A stretch of 53,547 bases of DNA, from the NCBI GenBank assembly GCA_020850695.1, contig JADZEF010000390.1, positions 1-53,547 of the forward strand, written 5' to 3'. Position 1 is the stretch's first letter, and each line of letters starts with the position of its first letter. The notes beneath the pieces are model-generated. The model saw nothing but the letters and a program-made list of their open reading frames with translations. It was not told the origin of the DNA and searched no databases. This document shows, in pieces, positions 35,250-44,356 of this stretch. Position numbers and translations under genes: made by a program. This DNA comes from Planctomycetaceae bacterium (GTDB lineage: Bacteria; Planctomycetota; Planctomycetia; Planctomycetales; Planctomycetaceae).

Positions 35250-36413
35250 TCACAGGGCCGTCCGCAATGCCTCCATCAGCAGGTCGATGTGCTCGGCCGT
35301 CGTATAGAGGTGGCACGAGACACGGAGCAGCCGCCGCCCGTGCCAGTGGACGACGGGGATCTCGATGCGGTGCCGTTCCCAGAGTTGATTCTGCAAAGGA
35401 TCGCGCCGTCCCGGCGGCGGAGATTCGCCGTCCGGAAGGGGGCAGGTCGCCATCGATCCGAACCATGCCGCCGAGTCGGGAGTGAACGGCGCGAGGCCGG
35501 TCAGATCGGCGATGCGACGCCGCGCGGCGCTCGCCATCGCATGCGTCTGACGGCGAAACTCGTCCACACCATAGGATTCCAGGAAGTCGATCGCCGCGGG
35601 AATCGCCAGGAAAGGGGCCGGATCGCGAGTCCCGAGCCAGTTGAGTTCGTCCTGCCACCGAAATGGTCGCCCGCTGACGCTTCCACCCCAGCTGATCACT
35701 GGAGGAACAATCGACGACTGCCGTCTGCGGGAGACATACAGAAACCCGCTTCCGAATGGCCCGCACAACCACTTGTGTCCGCTGGCGCAGTAGTAATCAC
35801 AGTCGATCTTCCGCAGATCGACCGGCACCATCGCCACCGCATGCGGGCCGTCGATGCACACGGCGATTCCCTTCGCACGGGCCCGTCGACAAATCTGTTC
35901 GACGGGCAGAATCACGGCCGTGGGAGACGTCACATGGCTGACGACGATGATCCGGGTCCGCGGCGTGGACGCGGCGAACACCGCATCGACGATCGCTTCT
36001 TGAGATATCAATGGATCGGGGAGGCGGGCGACCACGATTCGCGCCCCGCGGCGCTCGCAGGCCCTCCGCCAGATCCGCATGACCGCCCCGTACTCGTGGT
36101 CCGTCAGCAGGACTTCGTCCCCCTCGTTCAGCAGGGTACTTTCCGCGACTACGTTCATGGCGGTCGTCGCGTTATCAACAAAGCACAAGTCCGCCGCATC
36201 GGCCGAGACGAACTGCCCGAGTCGGGCGGACGCGGCCTCGAGATATCCTTCCATTCGGCGGACGAAGAAGTCCATCGGCTGGCGTTCCAGCTGAAGCGTC
36301 CATGCCTGCCGCGCATTCTGGACGACCGCAGGAGAGGGGCCGAACGACCCGTGATTCAGATAAATGGTCGCGGGATCGAACTGCCATGCTTTATGAATAG
36401 AGGAAACCGACAT
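35250..36413 (-). CDS. Class V aminotransferase (isopenicillin N epimerase-like)
   Basis: This 387-residue PLP enzyme has the Schiff-base Lys in SGHKWLCGPFGSGFLYV (K214), the PLP-pyridine Asp in AVCIDGPHAV (D188), and the N-terminal YLNHGSFGPSPAVV. The overall pattern (FFVRRMEGYLEAASARLGQF, FVDNATTAMNVV) is that of the isopenicillin N epimerase/cysteine desulfurase-like branch of class V enzymes. The true substrate cannot be assigned, and the cysteine used by desulfurases was not identified. The gene is divergent from the hypothetical gene at 36728. Confidence 0.88.
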   Translation of the reverse strand: MSVSSIHKAWQFDPATIYLNHGSFGPSPAVVQNARQAWTLQLERQPMDFFVRRMEGYLEAASARLGQFVSADAADLCFVDNATTAMNVVAESTLLNEGDEVLLTDHEYGAVMRIWRRACERRGARIVVARLPDPLISQEAIVDAVFAASTPRTRIIVVSHVTSPTAVILPVEQICRRARAKGIAVCIDGPHAVAMVPVDLRKIDCDYYCASGHKWLCGPFGSGFLYVSRRRQSSIVPPVISWGGSVSGRPFRWQDELNWLGTRDPAPFLAIPAAIDFLESYGVDEFRRQTHAMASAARRRIADLTGLAPFTPDSAAWFGSMATCPLPDGESPPPGRRDPLQNQLWERHRIEIPVVHWHGRRLLRVSCHLYTTAEHIDLLMEALRTAL

Positions 36414-36727
36414 ACATAGTGGCCGCTTGTGGGTACATTCGAAATTGTATCAGAACTTATGAGGGGACTTCCGAAGTCAATGGATTCTCTAATGAACACA
36501 TCAAGAATGCGCTAATAGGGAGGTAAATACAGCAAACGAACCCACAAGCATTCGTGCGCGCGACGACTGGCCGAATTCCCGGAAAAATCCCGGGAATTCG
36601 GCGAATAAACCCGCGGAATCTGTTGTGATCAGTAGCGGATTACAACCGACATGTCACAATATGCCCGACTATCGTGGCAGCTTGGCGCAGTCACCTTCCT
36701 GAATCTGAGGTGGGGAGGATTTGTCTA
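36414..36727. promoter_or_regulatory. Divergent regulatory region with a perfect 12-bp inverted repeat
   Basis: This 314-base region serves the aminotransferase gene (minus) and the hypothetical gene (plus). CCGAATTCCCGG at 36571-36582 and CCGGGAATTCGG at 36590-36601 form a perfect 12-bp inverted repeat around a 7-base centre (AAAAATC). This could be an operator or an RNA hairpin. The ribosome site GGGGAGGA lies 10 bases before the ATG at 36728. No gene-like frame is present. Confidence 0.65.
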
Positions 36728-37249
36728 ATGTGGAAGTTGGTGTTGCCGATGGCCGAGAGCGTGAATGCTCTCGCCCGTCGAAAAGGAGGCTTGAAGCCAG
36801 ATCCAGGAGGCGAAGCCGATCTGGCGATGGCCGCCTATTTGGAGCGCGTCGGACGCGCCCTGGAGCTGGTCTCCAAGATGATCCGCATGGACGCTCAGAC
36901 CAATGGCGAACCCCTGATTACAAGCCATGATCGCCCGACAGCCGCGGAACTGATCATGCTGCTGCTGACGGACAAGTCGCAACGCGAATCCTACGAAGAG
37001 TTCCTCAAACTTGTCGTTCCGACATTCCGGCATACAACGACGCCCGACGACCTGACGGCGAGCTTCATTTTCGAGCAGCGGTGGTCGCAGCTCAGCAGCG
37101 GATATCTCGGCAAGCTCCTGCTGAATCCCACGGCGCTGGCCTATCTTGCGAAAAAACTGCTGGCGGAAGCACCCGCCGCATGGGCGGCGCTGTTGCCGCC
37201 ACCGAAGGCCGCCAAACCTCCCGCAACGAAAAAGAAGCCCGCAAAATGA
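36728..37249 (+). CDS. Hypothetical protein, 173 residues
   Basis: The product is mostly helical (DLAMAAYLERVGRALELVSKMIRM, RPTAAELIMLLLTDKSQRESYEEFLKLV) and ends in a Lys/Pro/Ala-rich tail (KAAKPPATKKKPAK). It has no signal peptide or membrane segment and I do not recognise its family. I chose the ATG at 36728 because GGGGAGGA lies at a good distance upstream; a GTG at 36674 would extend it by 18 residues. The basic tail might bind nucleic acid or RNA (weak inference). Its upstream region has the strong inverted repeat described separately. Confidence 0.6.
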   Translation: MWKLVLPMAESVNALARRKGGLKPDPGGEADLAMAAYLERVGRALELVSKMIRMDAQTNGEPLITSHDRPTAAELIMLLLTDKSQRESYEEFLKLVVPTFRHTTTPDDLTASFIFEQRWSQLSSGYLGKLLLNPTALAYLAKKLLAEAPAAWAALLPPPKAAKPPATKKKPAK

Positions 37250-37305
37250 GTCTCACAAGCGCCATGACGCGGTGACCGGGCGACGTGGCGCCAGCACGAC
37301 CTTCA

Positions 37306-39084
37306 TCACGCCGAGCGACTTCGATTGGGATGCATCGGGAGTGTGGAGGAGGCCGCCGCCGGGAGTGCCAACACATCCGCGGCTTCGGTCCTCTCCAGGG
37401 GAACCGCCGCGACCGCCGGACGTTCGACCCATTGGGGCCAGAAGTCCAGGTTGGGGATCAGCGAGGGGTGCTTATACTGTTCTTCCGTGCCGCCCGACCG
37501 CTTGAGCCGCTCGATCTGCAACTCCGAGAAGAAGCCGGTCGGCACCACCTTCCCATGAAGCAGTCCCAGCCGGCCCGTCATGCGCTTGTCGGCATACTCG
37601 CAGTTCTGATCCTGGAGTTCCCGATCCACTTCCTCGACGAATCGGTGCATTTCGTTTGAGGTCGGCAGCGCCTTCTCTTCGACGAGCAAGGCATAGTTCG
37701 GCGGATCTCCCCAGACCGGGCAGGCCGTGAACTGATCGACGGGAACGTGCGAGCGTTCGACGACGCGGCGGACCGCGTTCACCACCTGGTACTCGGTGAT
37801 CTTCTCGCCCGTGAGGTTGCCGATGTGGGCTCCTTTATGGAGGAACTCGCACATCGGAAGCTCGCCGCGGAACCCCGTGCACCGCACCACATCACAGATG
37901 TCGTATCGGTAAAGGCCTGATGACGTAGTCAGCAGAATGTAATAGCGCTGCCCTTCCTCCAGTTCGTGAGCCTGCAGCACGACCGGTGACGACGAACCGT
38001 ATTCCCTTTCAGGGATAAACTCGAAGTAGTGCGAGTGAAGATCGAGCACCCCTGCGGAGGTGCCGGGCTCCAGCGGAATAGTCATGCGGCCTTCGCTGGC
38101 CGAAAGCCCGTGATCGCGGATCGGGAGATTCCCGTAGAGACGGCGGACTGACGGCAAGTAGGCACTGGTCGTTCCACCCGTCCAGACCGCCACGACCTGA
38201 GTCTCGGGCCAGTAGTCGCGCGGGCGAAATTCGGCGAGGGCGGCCAGTTCGCGCGCGCGACGCGGATTGCGCCGCGACGTTTGCGGAGCGAGCATCCGCC
38301 GGACTTCCGCCGAGACAGGGAACTGGTCGGACAGCGTTCCTTCGGCAATATCGCGGATCAGTGTCTCGCGATGTTCCTCAGCCAGCCGCGCCAGGTGGAT
38401 GAGCGTCCCCGGATTGGCCGTCATCACCATTCCGACGTCGCGATCGGCGATCGAGAGCCGGAGCGCGGCGTAGTACCGCGCCACAGGGTCTGCAATTTTC
38501 GCGACCGCCAGCGGAATGGAGTACATCGAACGCACGATCCGCATCTGCATCGCGCTCACCAGCCCGCTGATGCTTCCGCAGGGAGTGCCGCCGGCCGTTC
38601 GGAAGCGGTCATAGTCGCTCGTGATCTGCACGATCTGCCGGCTGTTCACCCCGGGATGAGCGTCGAGCGTGCCAATGCCCCACACCTGCCACCCGCGACG
38701 ATAGTCGCGCAGGAAGGCTTCGGTGATCGGGATGTACTTGGAACCTGCGGTCGTCCCGCTGCTGAGCGAGAACATGAGCAGCCGGTTCTTATCGCCCAGA
38801 AGCGCGTCGTGCCGGCCCGCCTTGACCTCTTCGACCCAGGGGCGGAAATCGTCGAAGGTGGCGACCGGGAGTCGCTGACAAAACTCTTCGGGCGACCGGA
38901 CACGGTCAAGCCCGTGCTGCCGGCTGAAACGGCTGCCGGCGTTCAGTTCCAGCAATCGCCGCAGCGTCGCCTGCTGGGCACTGCGGCAGTCCGCAATCGT
39001 CGAAAAATAGCGCCGGGCCGTTCGCCGTGCGGACGCCCGGGGAATCGCCCCGACGATCGCACGCACCTGTGAGACAAGGCTCAT
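37306..39084 (-). CDS. GH3-family acyl-acid amido synthetase-like protein
   Basis: The 592-residue protein matches the GH3 family, adenylate-forming enzymes related to plant auxin/jasmonate-amido synthetases. It has the P-loop-like SSGTTAGSKYIPIT (about 108-121), VMTANPGTLIHLARL, VAVWTGGTTSAYLPSVRRLYG, YFEFIPE, LTTSSGLYRYDICDVVRCTGF (ATP-binding motif) and the C-terminal LKRSGGTEEQYKHPSLI. Bacterial GH3 proteins are thought to conjugate or activate an acid; substrates in planctomycetes are unknown. A short frame immediately upstream ends only 3 bases before its start, but it is not gene-like. It is convergent with the 173-residue hypothetical gene. Confidence 0.92.
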   Translation of the reverse strand: MSLVSQVRAIVGAIPRASARRTARRYFSTIADCRSAQQATLRRLLELNAGSRFSRQHGLDRVRSPEEFCQRLPVATFDDFRPWVEEVKAGRHDALLGDKNRLLMFSLSSGTTAGSKYIPITEAFLRDYRRGWQVWGIGTLDAHPGVNSRQIVQITSDYDRFRTAGGTPCGSISGLVSAMQMRIVRSMYSIPLAVAKIADPVARYYAALRLSIADRDVGMVMTANPGTLIHLARLAEEHRETLIRDIAEGTLSDQFPVSAEVRRMLAPQTSRRNPRRARELAALAEFRPRDYWPETQVVAVWTGGTTSAYLPSVRRLYGNLPIRDHGLSASEGRMTIPLEPGTSAGVLDLHSHYFEFIPEREYGSSSPVVLQAHELEEGQRYYILLTTSSGLYRYDICDVVRCTGFRGELPMCEFLHKGAHIGNLTGEKITEYQVVNAVRRVVERSHVPVDQFTACPVWGDPPNYALLVEEKALPTSNEMHRFVEEVDRELQDQNCEYADKRMTGRLGLLHGKVVPTGFFSELQIERLKRSGGTEEQYKHPSLIPNLDFWPQWVERPAVAAVPLERTEAADVLALPAAASSTLPMHPNRSRSA

Positions 39085-39562
39085 CGGTCACACCGTGAGG
39101 GATCGAAGCGGAACGCCGCCCCGGCCTGGTGAACTTCGGTTTGCCCCACCGCACTTCGGAGCGTCGCTGCGGGTCATCCGTTGCCCGAAACAAGCCTCTG
39201 GAGGGCATCCTCGAAGCAGATTCTCGAACCGATCCCCGGGCTCCTTCACCGCTTTGATCGGCTCGACTTCGACATCGCTTTGCACTTTTCCCGCAACGTC
39301 GGACTTTCCATCCAAACTCGCCAAGTCGCACGTTACCAACCCGTACAGGAAGATTATCGCCCTGCAAGCCCCATTCTATCCATTCTTCTCAAGTCAACCA
39401 ATGTTGTGGGCCGGTCTCCCGACAAAGACTTGCGAAATGGACCGCATAAAACGGCTCAAATATCTCAAGCGTTTGTTGAAGTGAACTGGAGTGGGATTTC
39501 GGCGAGTTGGCGTTATCGTGGGAAGCCTCGCGAACTTCGTCTCCTTCTGATGCGCGGAATCC
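39085..39562. other. 478-base divergent intergenic region
   Basis: The region lies between the GH3 gene (minus) and the Gfo/Idh/MocA gene (plus). A minus-strand frame of 83 codons (39088-39339) begins at a TTG without a ribosome site; I treat it as non-coding with low certainty. I see no strong hairpin, RNA gene or palindrome. Confidence 0.5.
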
Positions 39563-40570
39563 ATGTCGCAACCCCTCCGATTCGCCATCATCGGCTGTGG
39601 CCGCATGGGTGAAGCCCATGCAAGGCGGCTTCAGACGGACCGGCGCGGACAGGTCGTCGTGTGTGTGGACAGCGATCGTGCCGCCGCCGCCCGTCTCCAG
39701 GCGACGCTGGCGCCGCACGCTGCGGCGTTCGCCACGCTCGACGAGTTCCTCGCGACGGTAAAGGGCGACGAACTCCGTCCACATGGAATCGACGCGGCCA
39801 TCATCTGCACGCCGACGCCGCAACACTTCGACACGGCCATAGCACTGCTGGACCGCGGGGTGCATGTCCTCTGCGAGAAGCCCCTGTCGGACTCTCGAGC
39901 GCGAATTCTCGCGCTGGTCGAGCGGCACCGCACCGGCCCCGCTCAACTGGCCATCGCCTATCAGAGACGGTCTCTCGGAATCTATCGGACGCTACGTCGC
40001 GAAATTCAGTCCGGTGCCTGGGGACCCGTCCGCAGCGTCGTTTCGCACAATGTCGAAAACTGGCAGCAGACGATTCACGGAACCTGGCGCGACGACCCCC
40101 GCATCAACTGGGGCGGTTTTGTCGGCGATGCGGGGAGCCACAAAATCGATATCGTGTTCCGCGTGACGGGCCTCCGACCGAGATGGGTCTTCGGCCGCTG
40201 CGACCAGTGCGGGAGCCGCGTCGAGATTCAGGCGTCGGTTTCGGCCCGGCTCGAAGGGGACGTTCCTCTCACCATGGATTTTGTCGGGAACGCCCAGTAC
40301 TTCGGCGAGGACCTCAGCATCCACTGTGCCGAAGCGGACTGGACGGTGCGGCACGGAGAGTTGCACGTCGCCCGCAAGGGGCGGCTGGAGCGGGTGACCG
40401 ATCTCATGCCCGATTCCGAACCCGTGACCGACTTTCTGAATATGCTGCTCGAGGGAGCGGAACCGATCGCCCCGCCCGAATGCGCCCTCCCCGTCTTCGA
40501 CTTCACGGAAGCGCTGCTCGTTTCCAGCCAGTCGGGACTTCCCGTGCCGATTCCGGTTCGCGGGTCCTGA
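39563..40570 (+). CDS. Gfo/Idh/MocA-family oxidoreductase
   Basis: The 335-residue NAD(P)-dependent oxidoreductase has the Rossmann nucleotide-binding motif FAIIGCGRMGEAHARRL near its start and the family motif CEKPLSDSRARI about residue 110, whose Lys is usually essential. The second half is the alpha/beta domain that binds sugar-type substrates (WRDDPRINWGGFVGDAGSHKIDIVF). Substrates are commonly inositol or sugar derivatives; nothing in the context settles which. It is followed closely by an ABC ATPase gene. Confidence 0.92.
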   Translation: MSQPLRFAIIGCGRMGEAHARRLQTDRRGQVVVCVDSDRAAAARLQATLAPHAAAFATLDEFLATVKGDELRPHGIDAAIICTPTPQHFDTAIALLDRGVHVLCEKPLSDSRARILALVERHRTGPAQLAIAYQRRSLGIYRTLRREIQSGAWGPVRSVVSHNVENWQQTIHGTWRDDPRINWGGFVGDAGSHKIDIVFRVTGLRPRWVFGRCDQCGSRVEIQASVSARLEGDVPLTMDFVGNAQYFGEDLSIHCAEADWTVRHGELHVARKGRLERVTDLMPDSEPVTDFLNMLLEGAEPIAPPECALPVFDFTEALLVSSQSGLPVPIPVRGS

Positions 40571-40633
40571 TCGGCTATGATGGATCGACGCTTCCCTGTT
40601 CGACACCCACGGCTGCCGTTGACGCTCGCTGAC

Positions 40634-41353
40634 ATGCCCGAATCCGATCCGCCGCTGCTCCTCGCCCTCCACGATGTCGCCAAGACGTACCATTCGGGCG
40701 AAATCGCCGTTCCGGTCCTTCACAACGTCAACCTCAAAATCCCCCGAGGCGACGTGCTGGTGGTTGTCGGTCCGTCCGGTTCCGGCAAGAGCACGTTGCT
40801 CAATATCGTCGGAGGGATTGATTCGCCCAGCGCCGGGTCGGTCAAGTTCGAAGGACGCGACATTGCGCAATACACTCCGGTCCAACTCACGCAATACCGA
40901 CGCGAGAACGTCGGCTTCGTTTTTCAGTTCTACAATCTCGTTCCGACACTGACCGCACTGGAGAATGTCGTCGTCAGCACGGAGATCAGCCGCCAGCCGA
41001 TGAATCCGAAGGAAGCGCTCCAGGTCGTCGGACTCGGACACCGGCTCGATCACTTCCCCGCTCAGATGTCCGGCGGCGAGCAGCAGCGCGTGGCGATCGC
41101 CCGCGCGGTGGCCAAGCGGCCCAAGCTCCTGCTGTGCGACGAGCCGACCGGGGCGCTCGATCTGGAAACCGGACGGATGGTGCTCAAGTCGCTCGAGCGG
41201 CTGAACCAGGAACTCGAGATGACCGTGGTGATCATTACCCACAACCACGCGATCGCCGGGATGGCCCACCATTGCGTCCGCATCGGATCGGGAACGATTG
41301 CCGAAGTGACGGTGAATCGCGACCGCGTCGATCCCATGCAGGTGACCTGGTGA
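40634..41353 (+). CDS. LolD/MacB-type ABC transporter ATPase
   Basis: The 239-residue ATPase has Walker [17 protein letters not shown], the Q-loop [17 protein letters not shown], signature [14 protein letters not shown] and Walker [13 protein letters not shown], all typical of the LolD/MacB/FtsE branch. Such ATPases drive lipoprotein release or peptide/macrolide efflux together with an FtsX-fold permease. No such permease is adjacent: the upstream gene is an oxidoreductase and the downstream gene a nuclease. I prefer the ATG at 40634; ATGs at 40577 and 40580 would add up to 19 residues. Confidence 0.92.
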   Translation: MPESDPPLLLALHDVAKTYHSGEIAVPVLHNVNLKIPRGDVLVVVGPSGSGKSTLLNIVGGIDSPSAGSVKFEGRDIAQYTPVQLTQYRRENVGFVFQFYNLVPTLTALENVVVSTEISRQPMNPKEALQVVGLGHRLDHFPAQMSGGEQQRVAIARAVAKRPKLLLCDEPTGALDLETGRMVLKSLERLNQELEMTVVIITHNHAIAGMAHHCVRIGSGTIAEVTVNRDRVDPMQVTW

Positions 41354-41448
41354 GCGGCCAGCGACCGTGACGCCGCAGCCCGCTTTGCTCGACAGCGTGC
41401 GGCGACATATCATGAAGAGGTTGTCCGCGCGCCGCCTCGGGAGTCCGC

Positions 41449-44328
41449 ATGCCGATCCGCAGGGAGTTCATCGACTGGTCGAAGCCGGCGCTGCGCGAAG
41501 CCGCACTGTTCCTCTTCCGGCGCTATCGCCGTGGACCGCTGTTCGATCTGCGGAACGTCGTCGTCGCCGTGCCCGGCGGACGGGCCGGACGACGGCTGCT
41601 GGAGATCCTGGTCGACGTCGCCGACGAGAAATCGGTCGAACTGGTTCCCCCCGAGATACTCACGACGGGAGCCCTCCCCGAGATTCTGTACCAGGCCAAG
41701 AAGCCCTTCGCGGACCCGCTGACGCAGAATCTCGCGTGGGTGGCTGCCCTTCAACAGACCGACCCGCAGGCTCTGACCCAACTCATTCCCAACGCCCCCA
41801 AGTCGCGTGACGTCCTTCCGTGGCTTCCGTTGGGCGAGCTCCTCTCCGCATTGCATCGCGAACTCGCGGCGGACGGCCTGGACTGCGCCGACGTCGTCCG
41901 CCTGGGACGCACCCTCGCGACGTTCAAGGACTCCACCCGCTGGACGCTGCTGGCCGACGTCCAGCAACGCTACCTCGTGCGGCTCGACGCACTTCAGTTG
42001 TGGGATCGGCAGACCGCCCGCCTCTTTGCCATTAAGCACCGCGAATGCCAGAGCGATCGCGACATCGTGCTGGTTGGCACGGTCGACATGAACCGCACTC
42101 AGCGCGAGATGCTCGATCAGGTTGCCGAGCGCGTGACCGCCCTCATCTTCGCCCCGCCATCACTCAAGGATCGCTTCGACGAGCACGGGTGCGTCATCGC
42201 CGCGGCATGGTGTGAGGCGGATATCCCGGTCGATCCCTCCCTCGTTACGGTCGCGGACGGCCCCGGCGATCAGGCCGATGCGGTCGTCCGCGCGCTGGCG
42301 GCATTCGGGGGACGCTACCCGGCCGAGGACATCGTCGTCGGCGTTCCCGACGAGCGTCTGGTGACCTACGTCGAACAGCGGCTCGAAGAGTGCGAGCTCC
42401 CCGCCCGCTACGGCGTCGGCCACCCGGTCTCGCAGTCCGAGCCCTTCCGGCTGCTGCAGGCGATCGCCGCATGGCTCGACAGTTCCCGCTACGAAGCCTT
42501 CGCGAATGTCTACCGGCACCCCGCACTGGAACGGTGGCTGCTTGGAGCGAAAGTCTCCGGCGACGGTCTGACGGCGCTCGACGAAGTTTATTCGGACCGG
42601 CTTCCGTGGGAAGTGCGGTCGAGCGAGCTTCGCGCGGTCATCGAAGAGACCCTGCGTCAGGAAGCGAACTGCACCGACGACCCGCGACGCATCAGCCTCG
42701 AGCAGAAACGCAAGCGGTACGAGTTTGTGGAATCCCTGATCGTCAAGCTCGACGAACTGACGGCCCCGCTCCGTTCCGGCAAGAAGCGTCTCAGTGCCTG
42801 GGGCGATGCCATCGGCGGATTGCTGTCGACGGTCTATGGCACCGCTCCCATGGACACCAGCGATCCCGGTTTGCGACGGATCGTGGCGGCCTGCGGGGCC
42901 ATCCACGATGTCCTCGTCGAGCAACGCCATGTTCCTGATGATCTCGCTCCCATGGTCACCGGCGGCGAGGCTTTGCGTCTGGTGCTTCAGGCGGCGGGAA
43001 GCGGCACGATTCCACCGCCCGCGAAAGACGCCGCGATCGAGCTTCTGGGTTGGCTCGAATTGCCTCTGGACGACGCCCCGGCTCTCGTCCTCACGGGGCT
43101 CAATGAGGGCATCGTCCCTTCGACCCGCAATGGCGACCTGTTTCTTCCCAACGAGATGCGAAAGCACCTCGGACTGGAAGACAACGACCGGCGCTACGCC
43201 CGCGATGCCTACGCCTTGAATGCCCTCTCCGTCTCGCGGGAGGCCTTGCGGATCATCGCGGGACGTCGCACTTCGGACAACGACCCGCTCGTCCCCAGCC
43301 GGCTCCTCTTCTGCTGCTCGCCCGAAGAAACGGCGCGTCGCACTCGCGAATGGCTGGGCGAACGGAAAGCGCTCTCGGGAAGGCTGGTGCTTCCGGCCGG
43401 GCTGAGGCACGGAAAAGGAACACGTTTTTCGCCGCCGCGCCCGCAACGTCTCGGACGCCCCATCGACTCGATGCGGGTGACCGAGTTCAAGGACTACCTC
43501 GCCTGCCCCTACCGTTATTACCTCAAGCATCAGCTCAATCTCGCCCGCCAGTCCGATGCCTCGCAGGAACTGGACGGCGGCCAGTTCGGAAGCCTGCTGC
43601 ACGAGGTACTCTCGAAGTTCGGCGAGGAGTGCCTCCGCGACCCGGTGTTCGGCGCCGCGACGTCGGCCGGCGAGATCGGCGAGTTTCTGAACCAGCGGCT
43701 CGAAGATCTGAGCGGCGCGTTTTACGGGGCCGAGCCACTTCCGGCGGTGCGCGTGCAGATCGAGCTCATCCGCCGACGATTGTTCCGGTTCGCCGAATGG
43801 CAGGCGGCCTGGGCACGGCAGGGGTGGCGCGTGCAGTACGTCGAGCACGATATCCCTCGCGACGAAGCGGCGCTTCCGCTCGCGACCGGCCCGATGCGAC
43901 TCCGCGGCCGCATCGACCGCATCGATGCCCGCGGAGAAGAAACGATCGTCTTTGACTATAAGACGGGCGACTCGGGACGATCTCCCGAGGAGACTCATCG
44001 GGACAAGGCAAGCGAGTCCTGGACCGACCTCCAGCTTCCGCTGTACCGGCACGCGTGCCGCTGGATCAAAGTCGGCAAGAGCGTGCAGGTGGGCTACATC
44101 GTTCTGCCGAAGTCCGAAGAAAAAGTCGGGGAAAAGATCGCCGCATGGACCGAGGACATGTTCGCCGATGCGACGCGGGAAGCGATGCGGATCGCCGAAC
44201 TGGTCCGCGGCGAGCAGTTCTGGCCGCCGTCGGAATCGGCCGCCGGGTTGAATGAAGACCTCGCCGCGATCTGCGGGGATTACCGGTTCGTGAGTCCTCC
44301 GCCCGACGAGGACCCCGCCGCGGAGTGA
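41449..44328 (+). CDS. AddB-like double-strand break nuclease/helicase-fold protein
   Basis: The 959-residue protein resembles AddB/RecB-family nucleases: an N-terminal helicase-like fold (1-660) and a C-terminal PD-(D/E)XK nuclease (about 670-860). Nuclease residues are complete: H718 in SLLHEVL, D823 in RGRIDRID, and D836/K838 in VFDYKTG, with QLPLYRHA following. The N-terminal nucleotide site, PGGRAGRR (42-49), lacks the Walker A Lys-Ser/Thr. Of the four Fe-S cysteines expected in AddB, one is at C686 (LACPYRYY) and one at C942; the others are not seen. AddA is not adjacent. A GGGAG site lies 6 bases before the ATG. Confidence 0.85.
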   Translation: MPIRREFIDWSKPALREAALFLFRRYRRGPLFDLRNVVVAVPGGRAGRRLLEILVDVADEKSVELVPPEILTTGALPEILYQAKKPFADPLTQNLAWVAALQQTDPQALTQLIPNAPKSRDVLPWLPLGELLSALHRELAADGLDCADVVRLGRTLATFKDSTRWTLLADVQQRYLVRLDALQLWDRQTARLFAIKHRECQSDRDIVLVGTVDMNRTQREMLDQVAERVTALIFAPPSLKDRFDEHGCVIAAAWCEADIPVDPSLVTVADGPGDQADAVVRALAAFGGRYPAEDIVVGVPDERLVTYVEQRLEECELPARYGVGHPVSQSEPFRLLQAIAAWLDSSRYEAFANVYRHPALERWLLGAKVSGDGLTALDEVYSDRLPWEVRSSELRAVIEETLRQEANCTDDPRRISLEQKRKRYEFVESLIVKLDELTAPLRSGKKRLSAWGDAIGGLLSTVYGTAPMDTSDPGLRRIVAACGAIHDVLVEQRHVPDDLAPMVTGGEALRLVLQAAGSGTIPPPAKDAAIELLGWLELPLDDAPALVLTGLNEGIVPSTRNGDLFLPNEMRKHLGLEDNDRRYARDAYALNALSVSREALRIIAGRRTSDNDPLVPSRLLFCCSPEETARRTREWLGERKALSGRLVLPAGLRHGKGTRFSPPRPQRLGRPIDSMRVTEFKDYLACPYRYYLKHQLNLARQSDASQELDGGQFGSLLHEVLSKFGEECLRDPVFGAATSAGEIGEFLNQRLEDLSGAFYGAEPLPAVRVQIELIRRRLFRFAEWQAAWARQGWRVQYVEHDIPRDEAALPLATGPMRLRGRIDRIDARGEETIVFDYKTGDSGRSPEETHRDKASESWTDLQLPLYRHACRWIKVGKSVQVGYIVLPKSEEKVGEKIAAWTEDMFADATREAMRIAELVRGEQFWPPSESAAGLNEDLAAICGDYRFVSPPPDEDPAAE

Positions 44329-44356
44329 GCGGAATAGCGTCCGGAATGGGGGCCGC

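Noticed and set aside
39088..39339. 83-codon minus-strand frame ending 3 bases before the GH3 gene
   Set aside because: It starts at a TTG without a ribosome site and has mixed third-position composition. The close spacing to GH3 is suggestive of coupling but not sufficient.
42160..44052. Minus-strand frame of about 630 codons opposite the AddB-like gene
   Set aside because: The nuclease motifs on the plus strand are complete; the antisense frame shows no family features.
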